Assembly: GCF_004216895.1 (NCBI RefSeq)
Contig: NZ_SGXE01000001.1
Span: 1,160,208 to 1,224,207 of the forward strand
DNA: 64,000 bases
Origin: Aquimarina brevivitae
GTDB lineage: Bacteria > Bacteroidota > Bacteroidia > Flavobacteriales > Flavobacteriaceae
Direction: 5' to 3'
In this document: in pieces, positions 1 to 8,874 of the stretch
Layout of the letters: each line of letters opens with the position of its first letter
Numbering within the stretch: the first letter of the stretch is position 1
Notes under the pieces: generated by a model
What the model was told of the DNA's origin: nothing
What the model saw: only the letters and a program-made list of their open reading frames with translations
The model's database searches: none
Program-made: the position numbers and the translations under genes

Positions 1-582
1 ACGTTGTTTATCAATAGTGGATCGGGCAAGACTGATTTTACATTCATAGAAGTTTTGGAGCATAGTGTTGTTGGACCTTTAGCAGCTTTTTTAACGTTTA
101 TCGGTTCTATGGGTAATATTCCACTTGCGGCACTCTTATTTGGCAAAGGTGTAAGTTTTGCAGGGGTTATGGCCTTTATTTTTAGTGATTTGGTAGTGTT
201 TCCTGTACTCAGAATAAACGCCAAATACTATGGGTGGAAGATGGCCTTGTTTATCCTATTGCTATTATTTGGTTCTTTATTAATAGCCTCTTTAAGCCTA
301 CACTATGCTTTTGACCTATTAAATATATTACCAGATCCTACACAAGTTAAAATTCAGGAAAGTGAATATTTTAAAATTGACTATACCTTTTATTTAAACC
401 TAATTTTTCTTCTATTATCTGGTTACTTAGTGTATTTGGGCTTTTACAAACGGAAGGATGTAAAATTAAAAATGGGTGCGATGGCATCTAAAAGTAAATT
501 ATTAGAATCTATACTAAAATACCTTGCATTTGCTAGTTATGCGTGGCTGGTAGGGGGATTGATAATTAACTATATTATTTAA
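1..582 (+). CDS. Permease of the YraQ/ArsP-like family (COG0701, DUF318), 5' end cut off
   Basis: This is the C-terminal part of an integral membrane permease. The reading frame is already open at base 1, and the first possible start (TTG at 4) lies inside the conserved region, so the gene probably begins before the window. About 193 residues are visible, with roughly five hydrophobic segments. The stretch HSVVGPLAAFLTFIGSMGN followed by a phenylalanine-rich SDLVVFPVLRINAKYYGW segment is what I recognise as the conserved core of COG0701 permeases. The substrate is unknown. Members often sit beside metal or arsenic resistance genes, and this one is 26 bp upstream of a copper ATPase on the same strand, so a metal-linked role is an inference from context. 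Confidence 0.7.
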   Translation, partial: TLFINSGSGKTDFTFIEVLEHSVVGPLAAFLTFIGSMGNIPLAALLFGKGVSFAGVMAFIFSDLVVFPVLRINAKYYGWKMALFILLLLFGSLLIASLSLHYAFDLLNILPDPTQVKIQESEYFKIDYTFYLNLIFLLLSGYLVYLGFYKRKDVKLKMGAMASKSKLLESILKYLAFASYAWLVGGLIINYII

Positions 583-608
583 AAGATGAATTTAAAGCTG
601 TTTGTAGA

Positions 609-3116
609 ATGAAACACACTTATGCTATTCAAGGAATGACGTGTAATGGCTGTCGAGCTCATGTGGAAAAAACCCTTAAACAGGTAGAGGGGGTTACTGA
701 TGCTATTGTAGATTTAGAAAAAGCTGAAGCCAACATCGAAATGTCAAAGCATATTCATCTTGAAGCTTTTCAAAAAGCATTGGAGCAGGATGGAGGTCTC
801 TATACGATTCATTTACCAGGAGAAGTGCATCAAGTAGCAAAACAGTCAAAAAAATCTTCCAAAGAAGAAAAAGGAAAAGGGACCGGGGTTTTTTATTGTC
901 CTATGCATTGCGAGGGGAATAAGACGTATGATAAATCCGGAGATTGCCCAGTCTGTGGTATGGATCTCGTCGAAGAGCAGAACCTATCTGCTATTACGGA
1001 AGAGCAATATACCTGTCCTATGCATCCCGAGGTACTTAAAGAGGAGCCAGGCGATTGCCCAATCTGTGGTATGGAGTTAGTACCGGTCAAACCAGAACTC
1101 ACGGCAGAGGAAAAGACCTATACATCCTTATTGAAGAAATTTTGGATAGCACTGGCTTTTACACTGCCCATTTTTCTCATTGCGATGAGCGAGATGATTT
1201 CAGATAATCCCTTGTATACACTCTTGGAGCAACTGTATTGGAACTGGATCCAATTTGCACTTTCTATACCAGTAGTTTTCTATGCCACCTGGATGTTTTT
1301 TGAGCGTGCCTATCGTAGTATCAAAACCTGGAACTTGAATATGTTTACGCTAATTGGTATTGGTGCCGGAGTTGCCTGGTTGTTTAGTGTTTTTGGATTG
1401 TTGTTTCCAGATTTTTTTCCAGCTCAGTTTAAAACACATTCAGGCAACGTACATGTCTATTTTGAAGCAGCCACGGTTATTTTAACTTTGGTATTACTGG
1501 GGCAAGTACTCGAATCTCGCGCGCATAGTAAAACCAATTCTGCTATAAAAGAATTATTAAAACTAGCTCCGAATAAAGCGGTTAAAGTTGTAGATGGAGA
1601 AGAGGTTGAGGTAGCCATTGATGCGATAGAAATCGGAGATATTTTAAAGGTTAAACCAGGAGATAAAATACCTGTGGATGGCAGTATATCGGAAGGTAGT
1701 AGTGCGATCGATGAATCCATGATAACCGGAGAACCTATCCCTGTAACAAAAAATGAAGGGGATAAGGTAAGCAGCGGAACTATTAACGGCAATCAGTCTT
1801 TTTTAATGAAAGCAGAGAAAGTAGGTAAGGATACCTTACTATCTCAGATTATTGCAATGGTTAACGAGGCGAGTAGGAGTCGCGCTCCAATTCAGAAATT
1901 GGCAGATACGGTTTCAGCGTATTTTGTTCCTATTGTAGTCATGATTGCTGTAGTAACATATGTGATTTGGGCCATTTGGGGCCCAGAACCTTCATATGTA
2001 TTTGCACTGGTCAATGCGATTGCAGTACTTATAATAGCTTGTCCTTGTGCTTTGGGTCTTGCGACACCGATGTCTGTAATCGTTGGAGTAGGCAAAGGAG
2101 CTCAAAATGGGGTTTTAATCAAAAATGCTGAAGCATTGGAAAAGATGAATAAGGTAAACACCTTGATTGTAGATAAAACCGGAACTATAACAGAAGGAAA
2201 GCCTACCGTAGAAAAGGTAGACTCTTTTGATGATCGCATAAGTGAAGAAACCATACTTCAGCTAATTGTAGCTCTAAATGTCAATAGCGAACATCCATTG
2301 GCCGAAGCAACAGTAGCGTATGGCAAAGAGAAAAAGATAACTATAAATAAAGCCGAAAACTTCAATGCCGTCACCGGTAAAGGGGTGGAAGGTACCGTAA
2401 ATGGTAAAAAAATAGCTTTAGGTAATCCTAAAATGATGGCGTATGCAGGAGCAACAATTTCACCAGAGATGCAAGCTGAAGTAACGGAGTATCAGAAACA
2501 GGGAAAAACAGTTTCTTACCTAGCCATTGATGCAGTTGTATCTGGCTATGTTAGTATAGGGGATAAAATTAAACCAACCAGCTTAGCGGCTATTAAAGAA
2601 TTACAACAAAAAGGAATTGCTGTCATCATGCTTACAGGAGATAATCAAACAACAGCTCAGGCTGTAGCTGCTAAGCTAAATTTATCCGACTTTAAAGCGA
2701 GTATGCTACCAGAGGATAAGCTTAATACAGTAAAACAACTGCAGGAGGAAGGCAATTATGTGGCCATGGCAGGCGATGGCATAAACGATGCTCCCGCCCT
2801 TGCAAAAAGCGATGTAGGTATTGCTATGGGAACCGGAACTGATGTAGCTATAGAAAGTGCAGCCATTACTTTAGTAAAAGGAGATTTACAGGGCATAGTA
2901 AAAGCTCGCAATCTTAGTGAGGCTGTAATGAAGAATATTAAACAGAACTTGTTTTTTGCATTGATTTACAACACCGTTGGTGTTCCTGTCGCAGCGGGAG
3001 TTCTATATCCCATCTTCGGAGTGTTGTTATCTCCTATGATTGCTGCCTTAGCTATGAGTTTTAGTTCAGTATCCGTAATCGGTAATGCATTGCGCCTTAA
3101 AAGAGTAAAAATTTAA
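609..3116 (+). CDS. copA: Copper-translocating P1B-type ATPase
   Basis: ATP-driven inner-membrane exporter of Cu(I). Domains in order: an HMA metal-binding domain with MTCNGC (Cys12/Cys15); two heavy-metal-binding zinc-ribbon-like modules of the form CPMH...GDCPxCGM (about residues 97-122 and 136-160); membrane helices; actuator with TGEP; the transmembrane CPC site (about 478-480); the phosphorylation motif DKTGT (Asp near 522); SEHPLAEA; and GDGINDAP (near 722). All catalytic motifs are intact, and 835 residues fits CopA proteins carrying extra N-terminal modules. It is followed within 11 bp by a DUF2911 lipoprotein gene and belongs to a metal operon reaching 6129. Silver could also be a substrate; copper is the best call from CPC and the HMA motif. 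Confidence 0.95.
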   Translation: MKHTYAIQGMTCNGCRAHVEKTLKQVEGVTDAIVDLEKAEANIEMSKHIHLEAFQKALEQDGGLYTIHLPGEVHQVAKQSKKSSKEEKGKGTGVFYCPMHCEGNKTYDKSGDCPVCGMDLVEEQNLSAITEEQYTCPMHPEVLKEEPGDCPICGMELVPVKPELTAEEKTYTSLLKKFWIALAFTLPIFLIAMSEMISDNPLYTLLEQLYWNWIQFALSIPVVFYATWMFFERAYRSIKTWNLNMFTLIGIGAGVAWLFSVFGLLFPDFFPAQFKTHSGNVHVYFEAATVILTLVLLGQVLESRAHSKTNSAIKELLKLAPNKAVKVVDGEEVEVAIDAIEIGDILKVKPGDKIPVDGSISEGSSAIDESMITGEPIPVTKNEGDKVSSGTINGNQSFLMKAEKVGKDTLLSQIIAMVNEASRSRAPIQKLADTVSAYFVPIVVMIAVVTYVIWAIWGPEPSYVFALVNAIAVLIIACPCALGLATPMSVIVGVGKGAQNGVLIKNAEALEKMNKVNTLIVDKTGTITEGKPTVEKVDSFDDRISEETILQLIVALNVNSEHPLAEATVAYGKEKKITINKAENFNAVTGKGVEGTVNGKKIALGNPKMMAYAGATISPEMQAEVTEYQKQGKTVSYLAIDAVVSGYVSIGDKIKPTSLAAIKELQQKGIAVIMLTGDNQTTAQAVAAKLNLSDFKASMLPEDKLNTVKQLQEEGNYVAMAGDGINDAPALAKSDVGIAMGTGTDVAIESAAITLVKGDLQGIVKARNLSEAVMKNIKQNLFFALIYNTVGVPVAAGVLYPIFGVLLSPMIAALAMSFSSVSVIGNALRLKRVKI

Positions 3117-3127
3117 ATACAAAACAG

Positions 3128-3715
3128 ATGAAAAATATAATAGGAATATTCATTGTTATGCTAATCGCTGTGGGATGTAAAGACAATAATAAGCAGACTA
3201 CAGAGCCAGAAGAACACAATCATAATCATACGGTTGAAAGCCCTTCACCTCAAAAGAAAAAAGTATTAAGCCCCCACACATCAGCTATGGCAACAATAGA
3301 TGATGCTCATATCCATATTGATTATTCATCTCCAGGAGTTCGAAATCGAATGATATTTGGAGGCTTGTTGGCCTACGATGAAGTGTGGCAGGCAGGTGCT
3401 CATAATGCTACCTGGATTGAAACTAATAAAGATCTAGTGATAGATGGTAATGAATTAAAAGCCGGTAAATATGGCTTTTTTGTAATTCCTTCTCAAGAGC
3501 AATGGACCTTAATTTTTAACACCAGATGGAATCAGCATGGAAAGGATGAATATAACACTGATGAAGATGTATTGCGTCTTACAGTTAAACCAGAACCTAC
3601 TAAAGAAATTACAGAACATCTAACCTATAAGATTGAGAAAACCGATCCTAAGAAAGGCAAAATTACATTGCTTTGGGAAAAGGTAAAAGTTGAATTTCCG
3701 TTTGAGGTTAAATAA
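3128..3715 (+). CDS. DUF2911 family lipoprotein
   Basis: 195-residue secreted lipoprotein. A hydrophobic signal ends in the lipobox AVGC (Cys17), followed by a linker rich in Asn, Glu and His (EEHNHNHT) that could bind metal. The rest is a compact domain with the DUF2911 pattern: IDYSSPGVRNRMIFGGL, then W-x-G-A-x-x-A-T-W, GKYGFFVIP and WTLIFN. DUF2911 proteins are common in Bacteroidota and have no established biochemical role. The gene is 11 bp after copA and 6 bp before the PepSY gene, so it is part of the metal operon. The histidine-rich linker and the context suggest periplasmic or outer-membrane metal handling, which is inference. Confidence 0.85.
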   Translation: MKNIIGIFIVMLIAVGCKDNNKQTTEPEEHNHNHTVESPSPQKKKVLSPHTSAMATIDDAHIHIDYSSPGVRNRMIFGGLLAYDEVWQAGAHNATWIETNKDLVIDGNELKAGKYGFFVIPSQEQWTLIFNTRWNQHGKDEYNTDEDVLRLTVKPEPTKEITEHLTYKIEKTDPKKGKITLLWEKVKVEFPFEVK

Positions 3716-3721
3716 GATAGG

Positions 3722-4426
3722 ATGGTTAACAGACACACTGCCAGAAAAATTAGAAAAGCCCATCGGTATTTGGGTCTCTTTTTAGGAGTACAATTTTTAA
3801 TGTGGACTATAAGTGGTATTTATTTTAGCTGGTCAGATATTGACGAAATTCACGGGGATCATTTTAAAAAAGTACAAAAGCCAATAACTCATAAGTTGTC
3901 TGAACCAAATAGTGTTTTAGCTAATTATACAATTAGCAGTTTAAATTTACATACGATCGCTGATCAACCTTACTATTGGATTAATGATAGCATTTTAGTA
4001 CACGCTTATACAGGAGTTGAAAAAAGTTTAATAACAGAACAAGAAGCAAAGGCAGTTGCCAAAAGACATATTATTGATGGGTTAAACATCAAAACAATTA
4101 AACGTATTGACGCGGTTGGTAATTACCACGAATATCGAGGAAGACCACTGCCAGCTTATGCAATAACCTATGATCATCCAGATCGATTGGTGGCTTATGT
4201 TTCCGCTAAAGATGGTTTGTTTCAACGAGTAAGGCATCAATCGTGGCGATGGTTTGATTTTTTATGGATGACACACACTATGGATTATCAAGGTAGGGAT
4301 GATTTCAACACCTTACTGCTTAGAGTGTTTTCAGCGTTAGGATTAATAACAGTATTGAGTGGTTTTTTACTGTGGTTTATTTCATCTCGTAGAATGATTA
4401 AAATAGTTAAGAAGAACAGAAAATGA
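3722..4426 (+). CDS. PepSY domain-containing membrane protein
   Basis: 234 residues with one membrane helix near the N-terminus (about 17-36) and one near the C-terminus (about 200-222). Between them is a periplasmic loop containing a PepSY-like segment, including EQEAKAVAKRHI. The arrangement resembles PepSY-associated membrane proteins found with iron or copper transport genes and cytochrome-like reductases. The C-terminal part has conserved-looking W/H residues (WRWFDFLWMTHTMDY), a pattern seen in this group. Its last 4 bp overlap the start of the next gene (ATGA), so it is translationally coupled to the CusB-like adaptor. Its exact role in the metal operon is unknown. Confidence 0.8.
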   Translation: MVNRHTARKIRKAHRYLGLFLGVQFLMWTISGIYFSWSDIDEIHGDHFKKVQKPITHKLSEPNSVLANYTISSLNLHTIADQPYYWINDSILVHAYTGVEKSLITEQEAKAVAKRHIIDGLNIKTIKRIDAVGNYHEYRGRPLPAYAITYDHPDRLVAYVSAKDGLFQRVRHQSWRWFDFLWMTHTMDYQGRDDFNTLLLRVFSALGLITVLSGFLLWFISSRRMIKIVKKNRK

Positions 4427-6129
4427 AGAAAAGTATAATTTTTGCAGTTGTAGCTGGCGCAATCGGTGTATTGGTGGGCTATCTTATTTTTGGAAATAGT
4501 AATAAGGAACAATCCACGGACCATCAACATACTTCAGCGACCAGTAATCAGATGTGGACTTGTTCAATGCATCCTCAGATAATGCAGCCGGAACCTGGAG
4601 ATTGCCCAATCTGTGGTATGGAATTAATTCCTGCAGAAACTGGAGCAGATGGGTTATCAAAAGATCAGTTTACCATGACCAAAAATGCGATAGCGCTGGC
4701 CAATATTCAAACGGTAACAATCGGGAGTGGTAATGTAAATGAGCAACGTATCACACTATCTGGTAAGATTGTAGAAAACGAACAATTGACGGTTACACAA
4801 ACGGTGCATTATGCAGGTAGAATAGAAAAATTATATGTTAACTTTCCAGGTGAAAAGGTTCAGAAAGGACAGGTAATTGCCGAATTATATGCACCAAAAT
4901 TAGTAGCTGCCCAACAGGAACTATTGACTGCCGTTGCCTTAAAAAGTGCTCAGCCTGAATTATATAATGCAGTTCGAAATAAGTTAGCCTACTGGAAACT
5001 ATCCGAAAATCAAATTAAAGAAATTGAGACTTCAGGAGTTATTAAAAACACCATGAAGATCTACGCAGAAAACACGGGAACGGTGGATAAAGTAATGGCA
5101 AATGTAGGTGATTATGTAAATAGTGGAGCTCCATTATTTAGTAGTACTAATCTATCGTCAGTATGGGCTTCTTTTGACGCCTATGAAAGTATGTTACCAT
5201 TTCTTTCGATCAATCAAGATATAGGAATCACTACTAATGCATATCCCAATAAAAAAATTACTGCAACTATTGATTTTATAGATCCTGTTTTAAACACTAA
5301 AACAAGGACATATACCGTACGAGCAACGCTTAATAACAAGAATAATGAACTTAAACCAGGCATGTTCGTTAAAGGAATAGTACAAACTCAGAACAACAAA
5401 GCAAATCAGTTAATCACGGTTCCAAAAACTGCAGTTTTATGGACAGGAGAACGTTCTGTGGTGTATCTTAAGGTCGGTAAAGACCGACCGGTATTTGAAT
5501 TGAGAGAGGTGACATTGGGTAAGCCTTATGATGAAAGTTATGAAGTGGTATCAGGTCTAGAAAATGGAGATGAGGTTGTTTATCAAGGTGCTTTTACAGT
5601 TGATGCTTCTGCTCAGTTGCAAGGTAAAAATTCGATGATGAATAGTAATAAGCCAGCGCATATGGATAAACCTGAACAATCTATAACGGTTCAGGGGATT
5701 ACTTCTAATAATTTGGAATCTGTTTTGACTTCTTATTTGAAACTTAAAAATGCATTAATTAAATCAGATGTTCCTAAAGCCACTTTGTTTGGAAAAGAAA
5801 CCGCTTCTCTGCTTAAAGAGCTAAAGAATCAGACTACATTGTCAAAATCTGAAAATCAAGCAATACAAGATATTTTAAATTCGCTTGCTAACTTAACAAG
5901 TACTGAGGATATTAAGAATCAGCGAAATAGCTTTAGACTTGTATCGGATATTCTAATACAAATTGCTTCAAACGGCGATGACATTCAGAAGGAACTGTAT
6001 GTTCAATACTGCCCAATGGCTAATAATAACAAAGGTGCGTATTGGCTTAGTGATAGTAAGGAAATACTTAATCCTTATTTTGGCGAAATGATGCTAAACT
6101 GCGGAGATGTTACGAGGTCTTTACAATAA
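4423..6129 (+). CDS. CusB-type RND efflux periplasmic adaptor with heavy-metal-binding module and C-terminal DUF3347
   Basis: Membrane-fusion protein of a heavy-metal RND efflux system (Cu(I)/Ag(I) class), linking an inner-membrane RND pump to an outer-membrane channel. Order: N-terminal membrane anchor (about 5-24); a His-rich stretch; a metal-binding module CSMHPQ...GDCPICGMEL (Cys47 onward) nearly identical to those in CopA; the HlyD/CusB barrel-sandwich core; then a DUF3347-like helical domain (about 425-568) containing CPMANNNKG and a late Cys. No matching CusA pump or TolC gene follows, so those partners must lie elsewhere, perhaps upstream of the window. At 568 residues it is longer than simple adaptors because of the extra terminal domains. 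Confidence 0.9.
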   Translation: MKKSIIFAVVAGAIGVLVGYLIFGNSNKEQSTDHQHTSATSNQMWTCSMHPQIMQPEPGDCPICGMELIPAETGADGLSKDQFTMTKNAIALANIQTVTIGSGNVNEQRITLSGKIVENEQLTVTQTVHYAGRIEKLYVNFPGEKVQKGQVIAELYAPKLVAAQQELLTAVALKSAQPELYNAVRNKLAYWKLSENQIKEIETSGVIKNTMKIYAENTGTVDKVMANVGDYVNSGAPLFSSTNLSSVWASFDAYESMLPFLSINQDIGITTNAYPNKKITATIDFIDPVLNTKTRTYTVRATLNNKNNELKPGMFVKGIVQTQNNKANQLITVPKTAVLWTGERSVVYLKVGKDRPVFELREVTLGKPYDESYEVVSGLENGDEVVYQGAFTVDASAQLQGKNSMMNSNKPAHMDKPEQSITVQGITSNNLESVLTSYLKLKNALIKSDVPKATLFGKETASLLKELKNQTTLSKSENQAIQDILNSLANLTSTEDIKNQRNSFRLVSDILIQIASNGDDIQKELYVQYCPMANNNKGAYWLSDSKEILNPYFGEMMLNCGDVTRSLQ

Positions 6130-6200
6130 AATACAAGAGTGATTACAGCTGCCAAAACACGACCTATAACCTAATTTTTCGATAAAACGTTAAAAATCTG

Positions 6201-6208
6201 TATATTTG
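6201..6208 (+). promoter_or_regulatory. Bacteroidota -7 promoter element for the dipeptidase gene
   Basis: TATATTTG is a perfect match to TAnnTTTG, 116 bp before the chosen start of the dipeptidase gene. A T-rich tract (6175-6179) lies at about the -33 position but is not a clear TTTG. Confidence 0.55.
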
Positions 6209-6324
6209 CGTTAGGGAAAATTAATTTATAGTCAGCATTAGCAAGGTAAGATGCATGGAATTGGAAATTGGAGTGCATTATTGTTGGTGAAATGATTTTA
6301 TTGGGAAAATGCAATACTTATTTT

Positions 6325-7080
6325 ATGATTAAAAAACTACTTGCCATAACTCTTATAATCGGTTTGTTTTCTTGTGATGATTCGCCTATCAAGCCGAGTG
6401 AAAATACACTCAAATTGATAGAAAAATCGAAACAATTACAAGATCGAGCTGAGGTATTAGAAAAAAACATAAAAGAACGCGACGGTTATCTTAGCAAAAA
6501 GGATGCTAGTAGTGATCGGTTTTCTAATATTCAGGATGATGAGTTCGTTAATATTGAAGAACTCTCAAATAACTTTATGCTGGATATGCGTTATGCCACC
6601 AATAACAATTTCTTAAAAGAATCTGTATATGATTGTGCTAAATGTTTTGTGAGAGGTAAAGTAGCCAAGGCAATTTTGCAGGCACAAAAGGAGTTGATGC
6701 GAAAAGGATATCGCATACAATTTTTTGACTGTTATCGTCCGCATAGCGTTCAAAAGAAAATGTGGAAAATTGTTTCGGATCCTGGGTATGTAGCAAACCC
6801 AAAAGGAGGATCGGTGCATAATCGAGGTGCTGCTATTGATATTACCTTAACTGATCTTAAAGGAAATCCGCTAGATATGGGAACTGATTTTGACCATTTT
6901 GGTAAAGAAGCCGCTCATGCCTATGCTAAGCTTTCGGATGAGGTAAAAGAAAACAGAAAGCTATTGCGGACTACTATGGAAAAATATGGTTTTACGACCA
7001 TACGAACGGAATGGTGGCATTATAACTTTCAAGGAGGTAAAAAATACGAGATAGCGGATTTTACTTGGGATTGTCAATGA
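6325..7080 (+). CDS. D-alanyl-D-alanine dipeptidase (M15D, VanX/DdpX-like) lipoprotein
   Basis: Zinc D,D-dipeptidase that cleaves D-Ala-D-Ala, here tethered as a lipoprotein. I chose the ATG at 6325 instead of upstream in-frame starts because it gives a clean signal peptide with lipobox LFSC (Cys17). The M15D active site is complete: CYRP (Arg138, the substrate-polarising Arg), SVHNRGAAID (His165 and Asp172 zinc ligands) and EWWH (Glu229 base, His232 ligand). Residues 28-60 look coiled-coil-like and probably act as a stalk. There are no vanHA-type genes nearby, so a role in envelope peptide recycling is more likely than glycopeptide resistance. It stands alone, with its own promoter and a shared terminator. 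Confidence 0.9.
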   Translation: MIKKLLAITLIIGLFSCDDSPIKPSENTLKLIEKSKQLQDRAEVLEKNIKERDGYLSKKDASSDRFSNIQDDEFVNIEELSNNFMLDMRYATNNNFLKESVYDCAKCFVRGKVAKAILQAQKELMRKGYRIQFFDCYRPHSVQKKMWKIVSDPGYVANPKGGSVHNRGAAIDITLTDLKGNPLDMGTDFDHFGKEAAHAYAKLSDEVKENRKLLRTTMEKYGFTTIRTEWWHYNFQGGKKYEIADFTWDCQ

Positions 7081-7122
7081 TATTTTTTCTTTAATAGCTA
7101 TTTATATTATAATAGTAAATTA

Positions 7123-7148
7123 AAAAACGCCCGTTATACGGGCGTTTT
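7123..7148. terminator. Bidirectional intrinsic terminator
   Basis: A GC-rich hairpin (ACGCCCGT paired with ACGGGCGT) is flanked by A- and T-runs on both sides. It lies between the convergent dipeptidase gene and aceB and can serve both strands. Confidence 0.85.
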
Positions 7149-7205
7149 AAGAAGCACAACTTTAAAATCGGAAAAAATTAAATTATGCTAGTTATGAGAA
7201 ATTTT

Positions 7206-8804
7206 CTACAAATAGTTGTATGCTCTTGTGGTTAAAAACTCTTCAAATTCTTTATTAGTGATCAACTGATGAAAGATTTCAATAGCATTTTGATAGTTTG
7301 TACTGTTATAAGTAGTGTCACCAACCTGCTTTTTGATCACATCCAGCTCAGATTCGAATAATGATTCGAAAAGTGTTTTATCAAATGTTCTTCCATCATC
7401 AAGTTTCACTTCATTGAGTAACCAATGCCAAACTTGTGTTCTGCTTATTTCGGCTGTGGCTGCGTCTTCCATTAAGTTATATAAGGCTACTGCACCATTG
7501 CCTGCTAACCAACCAGCGATGTAATGAATACCTACATTGATGTTTTTTCGAATCCCTTCTTCAGTAATGGTTCCTTTAGGGATTTCCAATAAATCTTTTT
7601 CGGTAATGTTTAGGTCATCTCTTTTAACCTCCATTTGATTAGCATTTGGCATATGTTCGTTAAAAATATCCATTGCCAATTGTACCAATCCAGGGTGCGC
7701 TACCCAGGTTCCGTCATGACCATTTTTTACTTCACGTTCTTTATCAGCTTTCACTTTGTCGATAGCCATCTGGTTTCTTTCAGGATCGTCTTTGATCGGT
7801 ATTTGAGCGGCCATACCTCCTATGGCTAATATGTTTCTCTTGTGACATCGTTGAATAACCAATTTACTATAAGCATCCATAAAAGGACTAGTCATAGTTA
7901 CCTGATCTCTATTCGGCACGATAAAACCTTTGTGATTTCTCAACTTTTTGATGTAACTAAAAATATAATCCCATCTACCGCAGTTTAACCCAACAATATG
8001 TTCTCTTAATGCATAAATGATTTCATCTAGTTGAAAACTTGCTGTGATTGTCTCTACCAGTACAGTAACTTTAGTACTACCATATTCCAATCCTAAGTAT
8101 TCTTCAGAGAAGTCAATAACATCATTCCACCATATCGCTTCTGTAAAATGCTCTAGCTTTGGTAGGTAGTAGTAGGCTCCGCTTCCATTTTCCTTAAGTT
8201 TTTCATTGTTATGAAAAAGATATAAGGCAAAATCAAATAAAGAAGCACTCATCGGTTGACCATTAATCATCAAATGCTTTTCTTCTAAATGCAATCCTCT
8301 AGGACGCACTAATAGCGTGGCTACTTCTTCATTGAGTTGGTAGCTCTTATCCTTTTGTGGATTGTAGAAAGATATGGTTCTATCTACAGCATCTTTAAGA
8401 TTTTGCTGTCCTTCAAGACAGTTTGACCAGCTAGGTGCATTACTATCTTCAAAATCAGCCATAAAGGTTTTAGCTCCAGAGTTGAGGGCGTTAATTACCA
8501 TTTTACGGTCTACTGGTCCAGTAATTTCGACTCTTCTATCTTGTAAGTCTTTTGGTATTGGAGCAGCAGTCCACTCACTGTTGCGAATTTCTTTAGTGTT
8601 TTCAGGAAACGACGGCGTAGTTTCTAAATCAAAAAGCTTTTGCTGGGCCTCACGATTTTTTAGAAGTACTAATCGTCGTTGGTTAAAACGATTTTGTAAG
8701 GTTTCTAAAAAGGTTAACGCGCCATCCGTTAATATTTCTGGATGGTAATTCTTAACTTCTTTAGAGAAGCTAATTTTTTCGCTAAGGTTTGTCTGAGTTT
8801 CCAT
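7206..8804 (-). CDS. aceB: Malate synthase A
   Basis: Condenses glyoxylate with acetyl-CoA to malate, the second glyoxylate-bypass step, in the cytoplasm. The protein shows family signatures: LLVRPRGLHLEEKH, GPVDRKMVINALNSGAKTF leading to the DFEDSNAPSW segment, CGRWDYIFSY, and the C-terminal HxWLLN region. The start at 8804 (METQTNLSE) gives 532 residues, the usual length of the A isoform; another in-frame ATG at 8843 would add 13 residues that look unlike the family. It lies 70 bp downstream of aceA on the same strand, so both are probably transcribed from the aceA promoter. Expression is expected on acetate or fatty acids. Confidence 0.95.
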   Translation of the reverse strand: METQTNLSEKISFSKEVKNYHPEILTDGALTFLETLQNRFNQRRLVLLKNREAQQKLFDLETTPSFPENTKEIRNSEWTAAPIPKDLQDRRVEITGPVDRKMVINALNSGAKTFMADFEDSNAPSWSNCLEGQQNLKDAVDRTISFYNPQKDKSYQLNEEVATLLVRPRGLHLEEKHLMINGQPMSASLFDFALYLFHNNEKLKENGSGAYYYLPKLEHFTEAIWWNDVIDFSEEYLGLEYGSTKVTVLVETITASFQLDEIIYALREHIVGLNCGRWDYIFSYIKKLRNHKGFIVPNRDQVTMTSPFMDAYSKLVIQRCHKRNILAIGGMAAQIPIKDDPERNQMAIDKVKADKEREVKNGHDGTWVAHPGLVQLAMDIFNEHMPNANQMEVKRDDLNITEKDLLEIPKGTITEEGIRKNINVGIHYIAGWLAGNGAVALYNLMEDAATAEISRTQVWHWLLNEVKLDDGRTFDKTLFESLFESELDVIKKQVGDTTYNSTNYQNAIEIFHQLITNKEFEEFLTTRAYNYL

Positions 8805-8874
8805 GGTTTTTATTTTTAACACCCTCACGGGCTGTTGTAACATAATTTAAGTGAGCTTTAGAAAAGTGCTAGGA

